Counted from the stretch's first letter, positions 27,267 through 39,805 are shown. The stretch is 45,273 bases of DNA from Paraburkholderia sp. NMBU_R16 (GCF_013282575.1 NZ_JAAAYE010000048.1:1-45273); one strand, 5' to 3'. Program-made: numbers and translations. Notes: a model not told the origin generated them from the sequence alone.

Positions 27267-27929
27267 TTATCCCGGACGCTTCAAATTCCTGCCCAAAATG
27301 AACGTCTCGGACGATTTGTCGCGCGACGCCTTGGGCTTGCGCGCCGCGACCGTCTTGAATTGGCGCTTGAACTTCTCGACGATCTGACTGTAGCCGCTCC
27401 CGTGGAAACATTTGACGAGCAAAGCACCTTCCGGCTTCAGGTGGTTCTGCGCGAATTCGAGGGCGAGATCGCAAATATGCTCGATACGCGCCGCGTCCGC
27501 CACGGCCACACCGGACAGATTGGGCGCCATGTCGGAAATTACAAGGTCCACGCGCCGATCGCCGACTTTCTCTTCGAGCTGCGCCGCAACCGCTTCTTCG
27601 CGAAAGTCGCCCTGAATGAAATGAACATCGGCAATCGGCTCCATCGGCAGGATATCGAGCGCAATGATCGTCCCGTCGATGCCGCCCTCGCGGCTTTCAT
27701 CGCGTCGCGCGCCGTGCGCGAGCTTGTTGCGCACGTACTGGCTCCAGCTGCCCGGCGCCGAGCCGAGGTCGACGATCACCTGCCCCGGCCGAATCAGCTT
27801 GTCCTGCTCGTCGATTTCCTTGAGTTTGTAGGCTGCGCGGGCGCGGTAACCTTCGCGCTGCGCCAGCTTGACATAAGGATCGTTGATATGGTCGTGCAGC
27901 CACGACTGATTGAAGCGATTTTTTGCCAT
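27267..27929 (-). CDS. rlmE: 23S rRNA (uridine-2'-O)-methyltransferase RlmE (FtsJ/RrmJ)
   Basis: 220-aa SAM-dependent methyltransferase that modifies U2552 of 23S rRNA in the 50S subunit. Motif [15 protein letters not shown], the catalytic aspartate in [12 protein letters not shown], and the K in LVKCFHGSG are present; the N-terminus [33 protein letters not shown] is split here only for length and is typical. In E. coli it is heat-shock controlled with ftsH downstream, and the same order is kept here. Confidence 0.95.
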   Translation of the reverse strand: MAKNRFNQSWLHDHINDPYVKLAQREGYRARAAYKLKEIDEQDKLIRPGQVIVDLGSAPGSWSQYVRNKLAHGARRDESREGGIDGTIIALDILPMEPIADVHFIQGDFREEAVAAQLEEKVGDRRVDLVISDMAPNLSGVAVADAARIEHICDLALEFAQNHLKPEGALLVKCFHGSGYSQIVEKFKRQFKTVAARKPKASRDKSSETFILGRNLKRPG

Positions 27930-28106
27930 CGAAAGGTTTTACAACTGTTGCTGCGTCGCCGCACTTTTGGCGGATAATACGCGTTTTGCCGATGCGGCCG
28001 CCGCGCGCTCGCGGTTTGTCACATTCCTCACGCCTTCGTAACGTATTTGCAAGCTGCCTCGCGTATTCGCAAGCCGCCCACATTCTAGTCGAGTTGCCGA
28101 TCCACC

Positions 28107-28712
28107 ATGCCCGCCCTTAAAGTCTCTCCCGCTCAACGCGCCGAATTGCGCGCCCAGGCTCATGCGCTCAAACCGGTCGTGCTGATCGGGGGCGATGGGC
28201 TGACCGATGCCGTGCTGGCCGAGATCAAAGTGCACCTCGCCGCGCATGAGCTCATCAAGATTCGCGTGTTCGGCGACGAACGCGAGGCGCGCGCGGCCAT
28301 CTACGAACAGATCTGCGATACGCTCGGCGCCGCTCCCATCCAGCACATCGGCAAATTGCTCGTGGTCTGGAAACCGCAGGAGAGCGCCCGCCCCGCGGCG
28401 ACCAAACCCGCGGGCCGCACCGCTACCGCGAAAACCCCCGCCAGCCCCAAAACCGCAGGGCGTGCCGGCGGCGCTGGCGCGGCTCGCAGCCGCGCCGTGC
28501 CGAGCGTACAGCAAGCCGCCGGCGAAAAAGCTGGGCGCGGGGCCGCACCGCGCCTGGTGAAAGTCATCAAGCCGAGCGACAACCCGAAGCGCAGGCCGAA
28601 ACCGCAAACCGTGGTCGTGCGCGGCAATGAACGCGTCACCGCGGGCGGCACGGTCAAGCGTGCGAAGAAACGTCAGACCAGCGCCAAGCGCCAGCATCAA
28701 ACGGTGAAGTAG
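28107..28712 (+). CDS. yhbY: YhbY-family (CRM domain) RNA-binding protein with long basic tail
   Basis: 201 aa. Residues 1-95 form a CRM domain: LRAQAHALKPVVLIGGDGLTDAVL, the GGDG-type loop (GxxG), HELIKIRVFG and IGKLLVVWK. YhbY associates with pre-50S ribosomal subunits. Unlike the roughly 97-aa E. coli protein, this one has a further 105-residue Ala/Lys/Arg/Pro-rich tail, likely disordered and RNA-binding. It diverges from rlmE (177-bp gap), so two 50S-maturation genes share a regulatory region; a GATAAT box at about 27973-27978 could serve yhbY but its -35 is poor. Confidence 0.9.
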   Translation: MPALKVSPAQRAELRAQAHALKPVVLIGGDGLTDAVLAEIKVHLAAHELIKIRVFGDEREARAAIYEQICDTLGAAPIQHIGKLLVVWKPQESARPAATKPAGRTATAKTPASPKTAGRAGGAGAARSRAVPSVQQAAGEKAGRGAAPRLVKVIKPSDNPKRRPKPQTVVVRGNERVTAGGTVKRAKKRQTSAKRQHQTVK

Positions 28713-28762
28713 CCGGGTCTTCAGGACCCGTCCAATATCGGGAGCCGCTCTCGAGCGGCACT

Positions 28763-29251
28763 TCAGGTTGGGCTGCTCGCGCCGCCGAGAGTATCGACGG
28801 GCAGCTTCCAGACGAGTACGACGCCCAGCAGGCTCTCGATCAGATAAATCAGGCTCGAGATGCCATGAAGCATCCCGAATCGGGCGGCAAACGCCGAATG
28901 TGCCAGATCCACGCCGGCTTCGAGTGCCGCGGTGCGCATCGCTTCCATGAACGGCTGCAGCGCGAAATATCCGACCAGCACGCAAATCAGCATACCGGCC
29001 AACAACCCTCTGAGCGGCCGGTACGCGAGCGAGCCGCGCCGCACGAGTACGTTGCCGAGCGCGAGCGCCAGAATCCCGCACAGCACGCCGATCATCGCTT
29101 CGATCCGAAAAAGCCGCGCCGCGACAGCGCCTGCCGCGACACGGTCCAGCGTCGCAAACAGCGTGGGCGCGGCAGCGTAGCCGATCGTCAACAAAGAGCC
29201 GACCCAAACGACGACGAGCAATCTGAAAATGCGATGCGGAGCCAGGGACAC
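28763..29251 (-). CDS. DUF4149 membrane protein
   Basis: 162 aa with four hydrophobic segments (about residues 10-30, 50-68, 82-100, 130-150). RLLVVVWVGSLLTIGYAAAPTLFATL at the N-terminus and the later AHSAFAARFGMLHGISSLIYL are typical of DUF4149 (TMEM205-like) proteins. Function unknown. It lies 11 bp after greA and is probably co-transcribed with it, as in many betaproteobacteria. Confidence 0.88.
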   Translation of the reverse strand: MSLAPHRIFRLLVVVWVGSLLTIGYAAAPTLFATLDRVAAGAVAARLFRIEAMIGVLCGILALALGNVLVRRGSLAYRPLRGLLAGMLICVLVGYFALQPFMEAMRTAALEAGVDLAHSAFAARFGMLHGISSLIYLIESLLGVVLVWKLPVDTLGGASSPT

Positions 29252-29262
29252 GGGGCCGCCCC

Positions 29263-29739
29263 TCAGACGTAGCTCACGGCGATGATTTCGTACTCGCGCA
29301 CGCCGCCGGGCGCCTGCACCGCAGCGACGTCGCCTTCCGATTTGCCGATCAGCGCACGCGCGATCGGCGAGCTGACGGAGATCAGACCATGATCGATATC
29401 GGCCTCGTCGTCGCCGACGATCTGATAGGTCACGATGTTGCCCGAATCGAGATCCTCGAGTTCGACGGTGGCCGCGAACACCACGCGGCCATCGGCATCC
29501 AGCGCGGCCGGGTCGATCACCTGGGCCGCGGCCAGCTTCGATTCGATCTCCCCAATCCGGCCCTCGATGAATCCTTGCTTTTCCTTTGCCGCATCGTATT
29601 CGGCGTTTTCGGACAGATCCCCTTGCGCACGCGCCTCGGCGATCGAGTTGATGACAGAGGGACGCTCGATGGATTTCAATCGCTGCAGTTCGTCGCGCAG
29701 CTTGTTGGCGCCCCGTTTTGTCAATGGAATAGTGCTCAT
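29263..29739 (-). CDS. greA: Transcription elongation factor GreA
   Basis: 158-aa factor that inserts a coiled coil into RNA polymerase's secondary channel and stimulates cleavage of backtracked RNA. The coiled-coil tip acidic residues are in [16 protein letters not shown]; the C-terminal FKBP-like domain has [17 protein letters not shown] start at ATG 29739 ([14 protein letters not shown]); the frame 6 codons longer is not conserved. Upstream lies a terminator-like structure ending about 32 nt before the ATG. Confidence 0.95.
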   Translation of the reverse strand: MSTIPLTKRGANKLRDELQRLKSIERPSVINSIAEARAQGDLSENAEYDAAKEKQGFIEGRIGEIESKLAAAQVIDPAALDADGRVVFAATVELEDLDSGNIVTYQIVGDDEADIDHGLISVSSPIARALIGKSEGDVAAVQAPGGVREYEIIAVSYV

Positions 29740-29770
29740 AGACAGATCAGTAAGCAAAAAAGACGGCTAT

Positions 29771-29841
29771 AAAAAAGCACCGCGGTTAAGTGCATCCCGT
29801 CAGGCGTTGTGGCCACCGGAGGGGACGCCGCTTAACCGCGG
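29771..29841 (-). terminator. Long-stem terminator at the carB-greA junction
   Basis: CCGCGGTTAAG (29780-29790) and CTTAACCGCGG (29831-29841) are perfect reverse complements 40 nt apart. The interval can itself fold (GGCGT/ACGCC). On the minus strand the outer stem is followed at once by TGCTTTTTTATAG, so it can terminate carAB transcripts, or act as an attenuator in a greA leader. Confidence 0.75.
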
Positions 29842-29846
29842 CATCT

Positions 29847-29864
29847 GGGGTCGAAGCCGACCCC
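29847..29864. other. Small hairpin between carB stop and the main terminator
   Basis: GGGGTCG, loop AAGC, CGACCCC: a perfect 7-bp stem 17 bp past the carB stop, just before the long terminator stem on the minus strand. It adds to an unusually structured 142-bp intergenic region. Confidence 0.5.
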
Positions 29865-29881
29865 GACTAGTAATCAGAAGG

Positions 29882-33136
<3,255 letters not shown>

Positions 33137-33206
33137 AACGCTCTCGCTAATGTATTTCTGGTATCTCTGACGAAAGGCGGCGCGAACTCTCGCGCCGCGG
33201 CACGAA

Positions 33207-34355
33207 TCACGCGGCCGCGCTACCGCGCTTCGCGTCCATCAACGCGGTGAAGCGGTCGAACAGATAGCCGATATCGTGCGGACCCGGCGATGCCTCGGGA
33301 TGACCCTGGAAGCAGAACGCGGGCTTGTCCGTCAATTCGAAACCCTGCAAGGTGCCGTCGAAAAGCGAGATGTGCGTGACGCGCGCATTGGGCGGCAGCG
33401 TCGCCGCATCGACAGCGAAACCATGGTTCTGCGATGTGATGACGACCCGGCCGTCCCCTAGATCTTTCACCGGATGATTCGCGCCGTGGTGGCCCGTTTT
33501 CATCTTCATCGTCTTTGCGCCGACGGCGAGGCCCATGATCTGATGACCGAGGCAGATGCCGAATGTCGGAACGCCGCGGTCGATAAACTCCTTCGTCGCG
33601 GCGATCGCGTAATCGCAAGGCTCCGGGTCGCCGGGGCCGTTCGACAGAAACACGCCGTCCGGATTCAGCCCGAGCGCATCGGCCGCGCTCGATTGCGCGG
33701 GCAGCACCGTGACCTGGCAGCCGCGCTCGGCAAGCATGCGCAGGATGTTGTACTTGACGCCGTAATCGAAGGCGACCACACGGTAGCGCGGCGAGCGCTG
33801 CGCCCCGAAACCGCTGCCGAGCCGCCATTCGGTCTGCGCCCACTCGTAGGGCTTGGCAGTGGAAACGACCTTGGCGAGGTCCATGCCTGCGAGCCCCGGG
33901 AACGAGCGCGCAAGCTCAACGGCGCGCGCTTCGTCGTCGGTACCTGCGAGAATGCAGCCGTTTTGCGCACCCTTGTCGCGCAAGATGCGGGTGAGCCGGC
34001 GCGTATCGATTCCGGCGATGGCAACGACGCCTTCGTCGCGCAGATACTCGGCGAGCGTGCGCTGCATCCGGAAGTTCGACGCCCGCACCGGCAAATCGCG
34101 CACGATCAGGCCCGCGGCATGAACCTTCATCGATTCGACGTCCTCGCCGTTGACCCCGACATTACCGATATGGGGATAGGTGAGCGTCACGATCTGGCGC
34201 GCGTAGCTCGGGTCGGTCAGGATTTCCTGATAACCGGTGATGGCCGTGTTGAAGACCACCTCGCCGATCGTATGGCCGGCCGCGCCGATCGCGTAACCGC
34301 GAAAGACCGTGCCGTCAGCGAGTGCAAGCAGAGCGGGAGGAAAAGACGGCAACAC
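33207..34355 (-). CDS. carA: Carbamoyl-phosphate synthase small chain (glutaminase)
   Basis: 382 aa. N-terminal CPSase_sm_chain domain ([21 protein letters not shown] begins the family core) and a C-terminal class I glutamine amidotransferase with the triad Cys in [10 protein letters not shown] and His/Glu in [10 protein letters not shown]. It supplies ammonia to CarB. I start at GTG 34355 ([12 protein letters not shown]), with AAGGAG 6 nt upstream; homologues begin at the same place. A GTG seven codons earlier is less likely. First gene of carAB. Confidence 0.95.
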   Translation of the reverse strand: MLPSFPPALLALADGTVFRGYAIGAAGHTIGEVVFNTAITGYQEILTDPSYARQIVTLTYPHIGNVGVNGEDVESMKVHAAGLIVRDLPVRASNFRMQRTLAEYLRDEGVVAIAGIDTRRLTRILRDKGAQNGCILAGTDDEARAVELARSFPGLAGMDLAKVVSTAKPYEWAQTEWRLGSGFGAQRSPRYRVVAFDYGVKYNILRMLAERGCQVTVLPAQSSAADALGLNPDGVFLSNGPGDPEPCDYAIAATKEFIDRGVPTFGICLGHQIMGLAVGAKTMKMKTGHHGANHPVKDLGDGRVVITSQNHGFAVDAATLPPNARVTHISLFDGTLQGFELTDKPAFCFQGHPEASPGPHDIGYLFDRFTALMDAKRGSAAA

Positions 34356-34606
34356 GGGAAGCTCCTTGGGGAGCACCCTGTTGCCGACCTGTCATCCGCC
34401 CGGAGGCTGCCACGGCGCCGATGTCTCGGCGGCAAGCGCGGCGCTCGACGTTCCTCGTTGCGCGTAAAGCCTGGCTGGCGCGCCCGGGCGCTCGATGGCC
34501 CGGAATCGAAGGCTTTTGCCAAACTACGCCACGGTGCATTGAGCGGCGGATGAACGGGATGGGGAAGGTAGGCGCTAGGGTGCGGGTTGAATAGCGAAAC
34601 TCTCGA
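34356..34606 (-). other. carA leader region (about 250 nt)
   Basis: From the predicted start near 34600 to the carA GTG there is an unusually long untranslated leader. It contains a short open frame starting ATG at 34539 that runs past the carA start in another frame, and several GC-rich stems (for example the GCGCCCGGGCGC area near 34480-34491). I see no clear terminator/antiterminator pair. Pyrimidine or arginine control through this leader is possible but unproven. Confidence 0.4.
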
Positions 34607-34636
34607 ATTATAGCTTGAAAGCCCTATTCCCTACAA
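34607..34636 (-). promoter_or_regulatory. carAB promoter
   Basis: On the minus strand TTGTAG (34631-34636), an 18-bp spacer, and a perfect TATAAT (34607-34612). It is the strongest sigma-70-like match in the 371-bp carA-mltD gap and points to carA. Confidence 0.65.
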
Positions 34637-34726
34637 TGGACAGACGGCGATGCGGTGGTATGGGCGGGGGTTCGCCGTCGGAAGGACGACGACGTATCAC
34701 CGCGTATCAAGCACGTATCGAAGCGC

Positions 34727-36436
34727 TCACTGCTGCTTGGTTTGCCCGCGCGACGACGCAACGGTCGTGCTCTGCTGCCGGCCTTGCACCGGCTTCGCGC
34801 TGCTCTTCCTGGCCGACTTCGAGGCCGTTTCGACGCTCTTTCGGGCCGGCGCGTCTGCCTTGCTTTCGCCTTTGCCATCGGCTGCGGCACGGGCCGCAAC
34901 CTTCACGGACTTGGTCCGGGACCCGCCGCGCGCGGCGCTCCGACTCGCATGCGCTTTCGGTTTCACTTCGGCCGCGCGTGCTTCGATCTTCTCGGCGCGC
35001 GCATCGGCCGGCACTGCCGTGGCGATTTTCTGCGGTCCCGGCTCCGCCGGCATCGTCTTGCCCACCGGCACGTGCAGCACGATCACCTGACCCGGCATGA
35101 GCGTTTCGCGCCGGGTCTTGTTCCATGCCTTCAATTGCGCGATCGAGACCTGATAGCGCGCCGCAACCGCCGCGAGCGATTGCTTGCGACGCACGCGGAT
35201 CAGCATCTTGCGGGTGTCCGGAACGTCGGGCTCCATCGCAAGCACCGCACTTTCGGCAACATCGGCGCTGATATCCTCGTCGTCGCCGTCACGCGGCACG
35301 AGCAACGTCGAACCGGGCTTCAGGCGCATGCCGGCCGGAATCTTGTTGACCTCCATCAGCGTGTCGGCATCGACCCCGAGCTTTTCGGCAAGTGCCGCAG
35401 GCCGCGCGCGTTCGGTCACCGTATAGGTGGTCCAGGACGACAATTGGCCGCCGTACGATTTGAGATTGCGTTCGAAAGCGCTTGCGTTGTCGAACGGCAG
35501 CAGGATTTGCGGCTGCGTCGCGCCGAGGATCACCGGCCGCTTGAACGACGGGTTCAGCGAACGGAACTCGTCGAGCGACATGTCGGCGAGCTTCGCGGCC
35601 GTGGCAACGTCGATATCGTGCGACGTCGTGACCGTCACGAAATACGGGTGGTTCGGAATCGACGGCAACGCCAACCCATACATCTGCGGATTGACCACGA
35701 TGTTCTTGACCGCCTGAAGCTTCGGCACGTAGTTGCGCGTCTCGTTCGGCATGCGCAGGCTTTGATAGTCCGTCGGCAAACCGGCTGCCTGATTGCGCGC
35801 GATCGCACGCTGCACGTTGCCTTCGCCCCAGTTGTAGGCGGCCAGCGCGAGGTACCAGTCGCCGAACATGTCATGCAGGCGCGACAGATAGTCGAGCGCG
35901 GCGCCGGTCGAAGCCAGCACGTCGCGCCGCTCGTCTTGCCACATGTTCTGCTTGAGGTTATAGGTGCGCCCGGTGCCGGGCACGAACTGCCACATGCCCG
36001 CCGCCTTCGCGACCGACAGCGCCTGCGGGTTGTACGCCGATTCGATGAACGGCAGCAGCGCGAGCTCCGTGGGCATGTGCCGCGCCTCGAGCTCTTCGAC
36101 GATGTAATAGAGGTACTTCTGCGAACGCTCCGTCATGCGCTGGACGTAGTCCGGGCGCTGCGCGTACCAATTGACCTGCATATCGACCAAGTCGCCCTGC
36201 AAGTCCGGAAGCTGAAAGCCGCGGCGGATACGGCCCCACAGGTCGCTGTCCGCGGTCGTCAGTTGATCGACGGAGCCGGTATCGACGTCGATCGTTTGTT
36301 TCGCGGTGGCAGTGCGCAGGGAGTCAGGAGCGGCTTGCGGATTGGAAGCGTCGTTGGAGGAGGAGTTCGCCGTCGGTCCACTGCTCGCGCAGGCGGCGAG
36401 CGTCAGAACCAATAGCGCACTGAGGATGAATCGCAT
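34727..36436 (-). CDS. mltD: Membrane-bound lytic murein transglycosylase D (lipoprotein)
   Basis: 569 aa. Lipoprotein signal peptide MRFILSALLVLTLAACASSG with lipobox LAAC. Residues about 80-300 are a family 1 lytic transglycosylase domain: catalytic Glu in LLPFIESAYNPQA, then KAAGMWQFVPGTGRTYNL and LALAAYNWGEGNV. LysM-type repeats follow (YTVTERARPAALAEKLGVD and RVRRKQSLAAVAARYQVSI), ending in a basic Ala/Lys/Ser-rich tail of about 90 residues, longer than in E. coli MltD. It cleaves peptidoglycan to 1,6-anhydro ends. I start at ATG 36436; the frame runs on to 36640 but the signal peptide fixes the start. Confidence 0.93.
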   Translation of the reverse strand: MRFILSALLVLTLAACASSGPTANSSSNDASNPQAAPDSLRTATAKQTIDVDTGSVDQLTTADSDLWGRIRRGFQLPDLQGDLVDMQVNWYAQRPDYVQRMTERSQKYLYYIVEELEARHMPTELALLPFIESAYNPQALSVAKAAGMWQFVPGTGRTYNLKQNMWQDERRDVLASTGAALDYLSRLHDMFGDWYLALAAYNWGEGNVQRAIARNQAAGLPTDYQSLRMPNETRNYVPKLQAVKNIVVNPQMYGLALPSIPNHPYFVTVTTSHDIDVATAAKLADMSLDEFRSLNPSFKRPVILGATQPQILLPFDNASAFERNLKSYGGQLSSWTTYTVTERARPAALAEKLGVDADTLMEVNKIPAGMRLKPGSTLLVPRDGDDEDISADVAESAVLAMEPDVPDTRKMLIRVRRKQSLAAVAARYQVSIAQLKAWNKTRRETLMPGQVIVLHVPVGKTMPAEPGPQKIATAVPADARAEKIEARAAEVKPKAHASRSAARGGSRTKSVKVAARAAADGKGESKADAPARKSVETASKSARKSSAKPVQGRQQSTTVASSRGQTKQQ

Positions 36437-36618
36437 GAACGTCTCGGCTTCCAAAACTGGAAATTGCAGGCGATAGTACGAAAGCATACCGCCCGCGTCA
36501 ACTGAAAAGCTAAAAAAATGCTGACAAATCCGAGGCTTGGCGCACGTTTTCGATTCATTTTCCGAGCCCGGCACCCGCTTTTGCCGCAGTCGCCTGCTCG
36601 TGTCGCGCCATGCCGCGC

Positions 36619-37410
36619 CTAGCGGAAGCGGTTTTTCCACTCCCGCATCAGCGTGAACGACTTCAACTTGTCGGGTACCGTCTCGTGGAGTTGTGCGGCG
36701 AGCGTGGCGCGAATCTCATCGCGCTGCGCGCGCAGGAACGGGTTCACGGCGCGCTCGTGCGCGATCGTCGTGGGCAGCGTCGGCTCGTCGCGCGCTCGGC
36801 GCGCCGCCGCCTCCTCCTGCCACGCCCGCAGTTCGGCATTGCCGGGCTCGCAGGCCAGCGCGAAGCGAATATTGGCCAGCGTATATTCGTGTGCGCAATG
36901 CACTTGCGTTTCGCCGGGCAATGCCGCGAGCGCATCGAGCGAGGCAAGCATCTGCGCCGGCGTGCCTTCGAAGAGCCGCCCGCAACCGCAGGCAAACAGC
37001 GTATCGCCGCAGAATACATGGGGCGCCGCGCCGGCGCTGCCGTCCTGGAAGTATGCGATATGCCCGCGCGTATGGCCGGGCACGTCGAGCACCGCCAAAT
37101 CCATCGCGGGCGATTCGAGGTGCACGCGATCTCTGCCCGACAGCGGGTGCGTGACCTCGGCGATGGCTTCCGCCGCCGGCCCATAGACGGGGATCGATGC
37201 GTGGCCGCAAAGATCGGCGACACCGCCGACATGGTCGGCATGGTGGTGCGTGAGTAAAATAGCGCTCAGTCGCAAGCGTCGTTGCGCGAGAAACGCGCGC
37301 ACCGGAGCGGCTTCGCCCGGGTCGACCACGACCGCATCGCGCCCGTTCGACACGAGCCAGATGTAGTTGTCCGTAAAGGCCGGCACCGGTACGTATTCGA
37401 GCGTATTCAT
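36619..37410 (-). CDS. gloB: Hydroxyacylglutathione hydrolase (glyoxalase II)
   Basis: 263-aa metallo-beta-lactamase-fold enzyme that hydrolyses S-D-lactoylglutathione, the second step of methylglyoxal detoxification. The binuclear site motif LTHHHADHVGG, PGHTRGHIAY, FCGDTLFACGCGRLFEGTP and CAHEYTLANIRFA are present, and the C-terminal HAGH domain ends in RDEIRATLAAQL. It diverges from the methyltransferase gene with only 17 bp between starts. Confidence 0.95.
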   Translation of the reverse strand: MNTLEYVPVPAFTDNYIWLVSNGRDAVVVDPGEAAPVRAFLAQRRLRLSAILLTHHHADHVGGVADLCGHASIPVYGPAAEAIAEVTHPLSGRDRVHLESPAMDLAVLDVPGHTRGHIAYFQDGSAGAAPHVFCGDTLFACGCGRLFEGTPAQMLASLDALAALPGETQVHCAHEYTLANIRFALACEPGNAELRAWQEEAAARRARDEPTLPTTIAHERAVNPFLRAQRDEIRATLAAQLHETVPDKLKSFTLMREWKNRFR

Positions 37411-37427
37411 AGGCGACGCACCACACG

Positions 37428-38297
37428 ATGTCTGATCGACCGATTATAGACTGGCCCGCCTGGACCGACTCTCCGCCCGGCCGTTATGTCCTGGCGTGGG
37501 AGCAGGCGCAGCTCGACCGCGTCGTATCCAATGTATTCGGTTACCACGCGCTGCAACTGGGCCTGCCTCAGCTCGACGCGCTGCGGGAAAACCGTATGCC
37601 GTGCCGCGCGCTCGTGCTGGACGCAGCCAGCGGCGCAAGTGCGCCCTACCGTTTTCCGCCGGCCGCGCCCGACTCGCTTGCGCCGCCTGCACCGCCCATA
37701 CCGCCGCTGCCGCCCGATGCGCCGCTCTCGCCAAGCGACCGCTTCGCGCCCGACGGTCGCCCCACGGTCTGGTGCGATCTGCTGGATTTGCCGTTCGAAG
37801 CGCAAAGCGTCGATCTGATCGTGATGCCGCATACGCTCGAATTCACGCGCGACCCCCACCGCCTGCTGCGCGAGGCCGAACGCGTGCTGATGCCCGAGGG
37901 GCAACTGATCATTCTTGGCTTCAATTCGCTCAGCTTGTGGGGCGTGCGGCAATCGGTGGGCAAAATGACCGGACGCCCTTTCGTGCCGGCCGCGCAAGAC
38001 CTCATCGCATTCACGCGCATCAAGGACTGGATCAAGTTGCTCGGCTTCGAACTTGAACGCGGACGCTTCGGCTGCTATCGTCCGCCCCTCGTCGGCGAAA
38101 AGTGGCTCACGCGCTTTTCGTTCATGGAAGATGCCGGCGACCGATGGTGGCCCATTTTCGGTGCCGCCTACATGGTGACGGCGGTCAAGCGCGTGCGCGG
38201 CATGCGGCTCATTGGCCCCGTCAGGACGAAAAAGCCGGTGCTCGCACCGGGGCTCACGCCCGCAGCAACTCACAAGACACACAACCCGAGAATATGA
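37428..38297 (+). CDS. Class I SAM-dependent methyltransferase
   Basis: 289 aa. Methyltransf_11-like core: [11 protein letters not shown] stands where motif I should be (D-A-A-S-G rather than the usual D-x-G-x-G), followed after an insertion by [25 protein letters not shown] and [18 protein letters not shown]. The insertion (about residues 71-110) is Pro/Ala-rich. The C-terminal half ([24 protein letters not shown]) is typical of the gene found between gloB and rnhA in betaproteobacteria. Substrate unknown. It ends 1 bp before the rnhA start, so the two are co-transcribed. Confidence 0.85.
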   Translation: MSDRPIIDWPAWTDSPPGRYVLAWEQAQLDRVVSNVFGYHALQLGLPQLDALRENRMPCRALVLDAASGASAPYRFPPAAPDSLAPPAPPIPPLPPDAPLSPSDRFAPDGRPTVWCDLLDLPFEAQSVDLIVMPHTLEFTRDPHRLLREAERVLMPEGQLIILGFNSLSLWGVRQSVGKMTGRPFVPAAQDLIAFTRIKDWIKLLGFELERGRFGCYRPPLVGEKWLTRFSFMEDAGDRWWPIFGAAYMVTAVKRVRGMRLIGPVRTKKPVLAPGLTPAATHKTHNPRI

Positions 38298-38298
38298 C

Positions 38299-38745
38299 GT
38301 GACGCCCGAGTTCATCGAAATCTATACGGACGGCGCGTGCAAAGGCAATCCGGGCCCCGGCGGATGGGGCGCGCTGTTGCGCTATGGCACGCAGGAGAAG
38401 GAACTCTTCGGCGGCGAGGCGTGCACGACGAATAACCGCATGGAACTGATGGCGGTCATCGCCGCGCTGGAAGCGCTGAAACGTCCGTGCAAGGCCGTCA
38501 TCCATACCGATTCGCAATATGTGCAAAAAGGCATCAGCGAGTGGATTCACGGCTGGAAGAAAAAGAATTGGATGACGGCCGCGAAGACGCCCGTGAAAAA
38601 CGCCGACCTCTGGAGGCGGCTCGACGCACTGGCGGCTATGCATGAAATCGAGTGGCGCTGGGTGAAGGGCCATGCCGGGCATCCCGAGAACGAGCGGGCC
38701 GATGCGCTGGCGAACCGCGGCGTCGCCGCGCTGGCCGTTGGCTGA
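38299..38745 (+). CDS. rnhA: Ribonuclease HI
   Basis: 148-aa endonuclease that cuts RNA in RNA-DNA hybrids. Catalytic carboxylates are in [17 protein letters not shown] (Asp), [13 protein letters not shown] (Glu), [12 protein letters not shown] (Asp) and [13 protein letters not shown] (Asp). Start is GTG at 38299 ([12 protein letters not shown]), giving standard length. The neighbour dnaQ downstream repeats the rnhA-dnaQ pairing known from E. coli, although here both are on the same strand. Confidence 0.95.
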   Translation: MTPEFIEIYTDGACKGNPGPGGWGALLRYGTQEKELFGGEACTTNNRMELMAVIAALEALKRPCKAVIHTDSQYVQKGISEWIHGWKKKNWMTAAKTPVKNADLWRRLDALAAMHEIEWRWVKGHAGHPENERADALANRGVAALAVG

Positions 38746-38806
38746 GTGCGTGGCCGTCGCGCCGCGCGTGCCTCGAAAAAACCGTTTTTAAGCTACCTTG
38801 TCGACT

Positions 38807-39559
38807 ATGCGCCAGATCGTTCTCGATACCGAAACCACAGGCCTCAATGCACGCACAGGCGACCGCATCATCGAAATCGGCGGCGTCGAACTGATCAACC
38901 GCCGGCTGACCGGCAACAACCTGCATTTTTATATCAACCCGGAACGCGACAGCGATCCCGGCGCGTTGGCGGTTCACGGGCTGACCACCGAGTTTTTGAG
39001 CGATAAGCCGAAGTTTGCGGAGATCGTCGATGAACTACGTGACTATCTGCGCGGTGCCGAGCTCATCATCCACAATGCGGCATTCGACTTGGCCTTTCTC
39101 GAGGTCGAGTTCGCGTTGCTCGGATTGCCGCCGTTCTCGGAACACTATGCGAGCGTGATCGATACGCTCGTTCAGGCGAAGTCGATGTTCCCGGGCAAGC
39201 GCAATTCGCTCGATGCCCTGTGCGATCGCTTCGGTATCAGCAATGCACACCGCACGCTGCACGGCGCGTTGCTCGACTCGGAACTGCTGGCCGAGGTCTA
39301 TCTCGCGATGACGCGTGGCCAGGAAAGCCTCGTCATCGACATGTTGGGCGACGCACCGGCCCAGGCGGATGTCGCTGCACCGCGCGCCGGGGCGGTGCTC
39401 GAGTCGGTGGTGCTGCCCGTGTTGGCGGCGCAGGCCGAGGAGCTCGCAGCGCACCAGGCCGTGCTCGACGACATCGAAAAGGCGGCCAAGGGGACAAGTG
39501 TCTGGCGACGCGAGCCGGCGGTCGATGACGGCAATACGCCCGTTGCGCAAGCCGCTTAA
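38807..39559 (+). CDS. dnaQ: DNA polymerase III epsilon subunit (3'-5' exonuclease)
   Basis: 250 aa. DEDDh exonuclease with Exo I LDTETTGLNA, Exo II IHNAAFDLAFLEVEF and Exo III in HGALLDSELLAEVYL; the C-terminal tail is the alpha-subunit binding region. It proofreads replication errors. I start at ATG 38807 (MRQIVLDTETTG); the TTG three codons earlier is unlikely. 61 bp after rnhA. Confidence 0.95.
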   Translation: MRQIVLDTETTGLNARTGDRIIEIGGVELINRRLTGNNLHFYINPERDSDPGALAVHGLTTEFLSDKPKFAEIVDELRDYLRGAELIIHNAAFDLAFLEVEFALLGLPPFSEHYASVIDTLVQAKSMFPGKRNSLDALCDRFGISNAHRTLHGALLDSELLAEVYLAMTRGQESLVIDMLGDAPAQADVAAPRAGAVLESVVLPVLAAQAEELAAHQAVLDDIEKAAKGTSVWRREPAVDDGNTPVAQAA

Positions 39560-39566
39560 AAAGCGC

Positions 39567-39595
39567 TTTACGTGCCGCGCGGCGTCTGCCATAAT
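39567..39595 (+). promoter_or_regulatory. Promoter of tRNA-Val
   Basis: TTTACG (39567-39572), 17-bp spacer, CATAAT (39590-39595), 12 bp before the tRNA 5' end. Good spacing and a good -10. Confidence 0.65.
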
Positions 39596-39607
39596 TCAAG
39601 GCTCTTC

Positions 39608-39682
39608 GGGTGGTTAGCTCAGCGGTAGAGCACTGCCTTCACACGGCAGGGGTCACTGGTTCGATCCCAGTACTACCCACCA
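39608..39682 (+). tRNA. tRNA-Val (anticodon CAC)
   Basis: 75 nt including encoded CCA. Acceptor GGGTGGT pairs with ACTACCC (one G-U); D arm AGCTCAGCGGTAGAGC; anticodon stem CTGCC/GGCAG with loop TTCACAC, anticodon CAC; T arm CTGGTTCGATCCCAG. Single tRNA with its own promoter and terminator. The accessory region begins immediately after it, so it is a candidate integration site. Confidence 0.97.
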
Positions 39683-39716
39683 GATTCATGGGTATGTAGG
39701 AAGCCCGAAGAACAAA

Positions 39717-39746
39717 GGCCCTCTGGCGTTAGCCGAGGGCCTTTTT
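39717..39746 (+). terminator. Rho-independent terminator of tRNA-Val
   Basis: GGCCCTC (39717-39723) and GAGGGCC (39735-39741) form a perfect 7-bp stem followed by TTTTTC. An A-rich run precedes the stem, so it may also help end the converging glycosyltransferase transcript. Confidence 0.85.
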
Positions 39747-39805
39747 CTTGGTGCTCCGAATGTCGACCGAGCCCGGAAGGCCGCACAGTTGTCCTCTTAT
39801 CCCGC

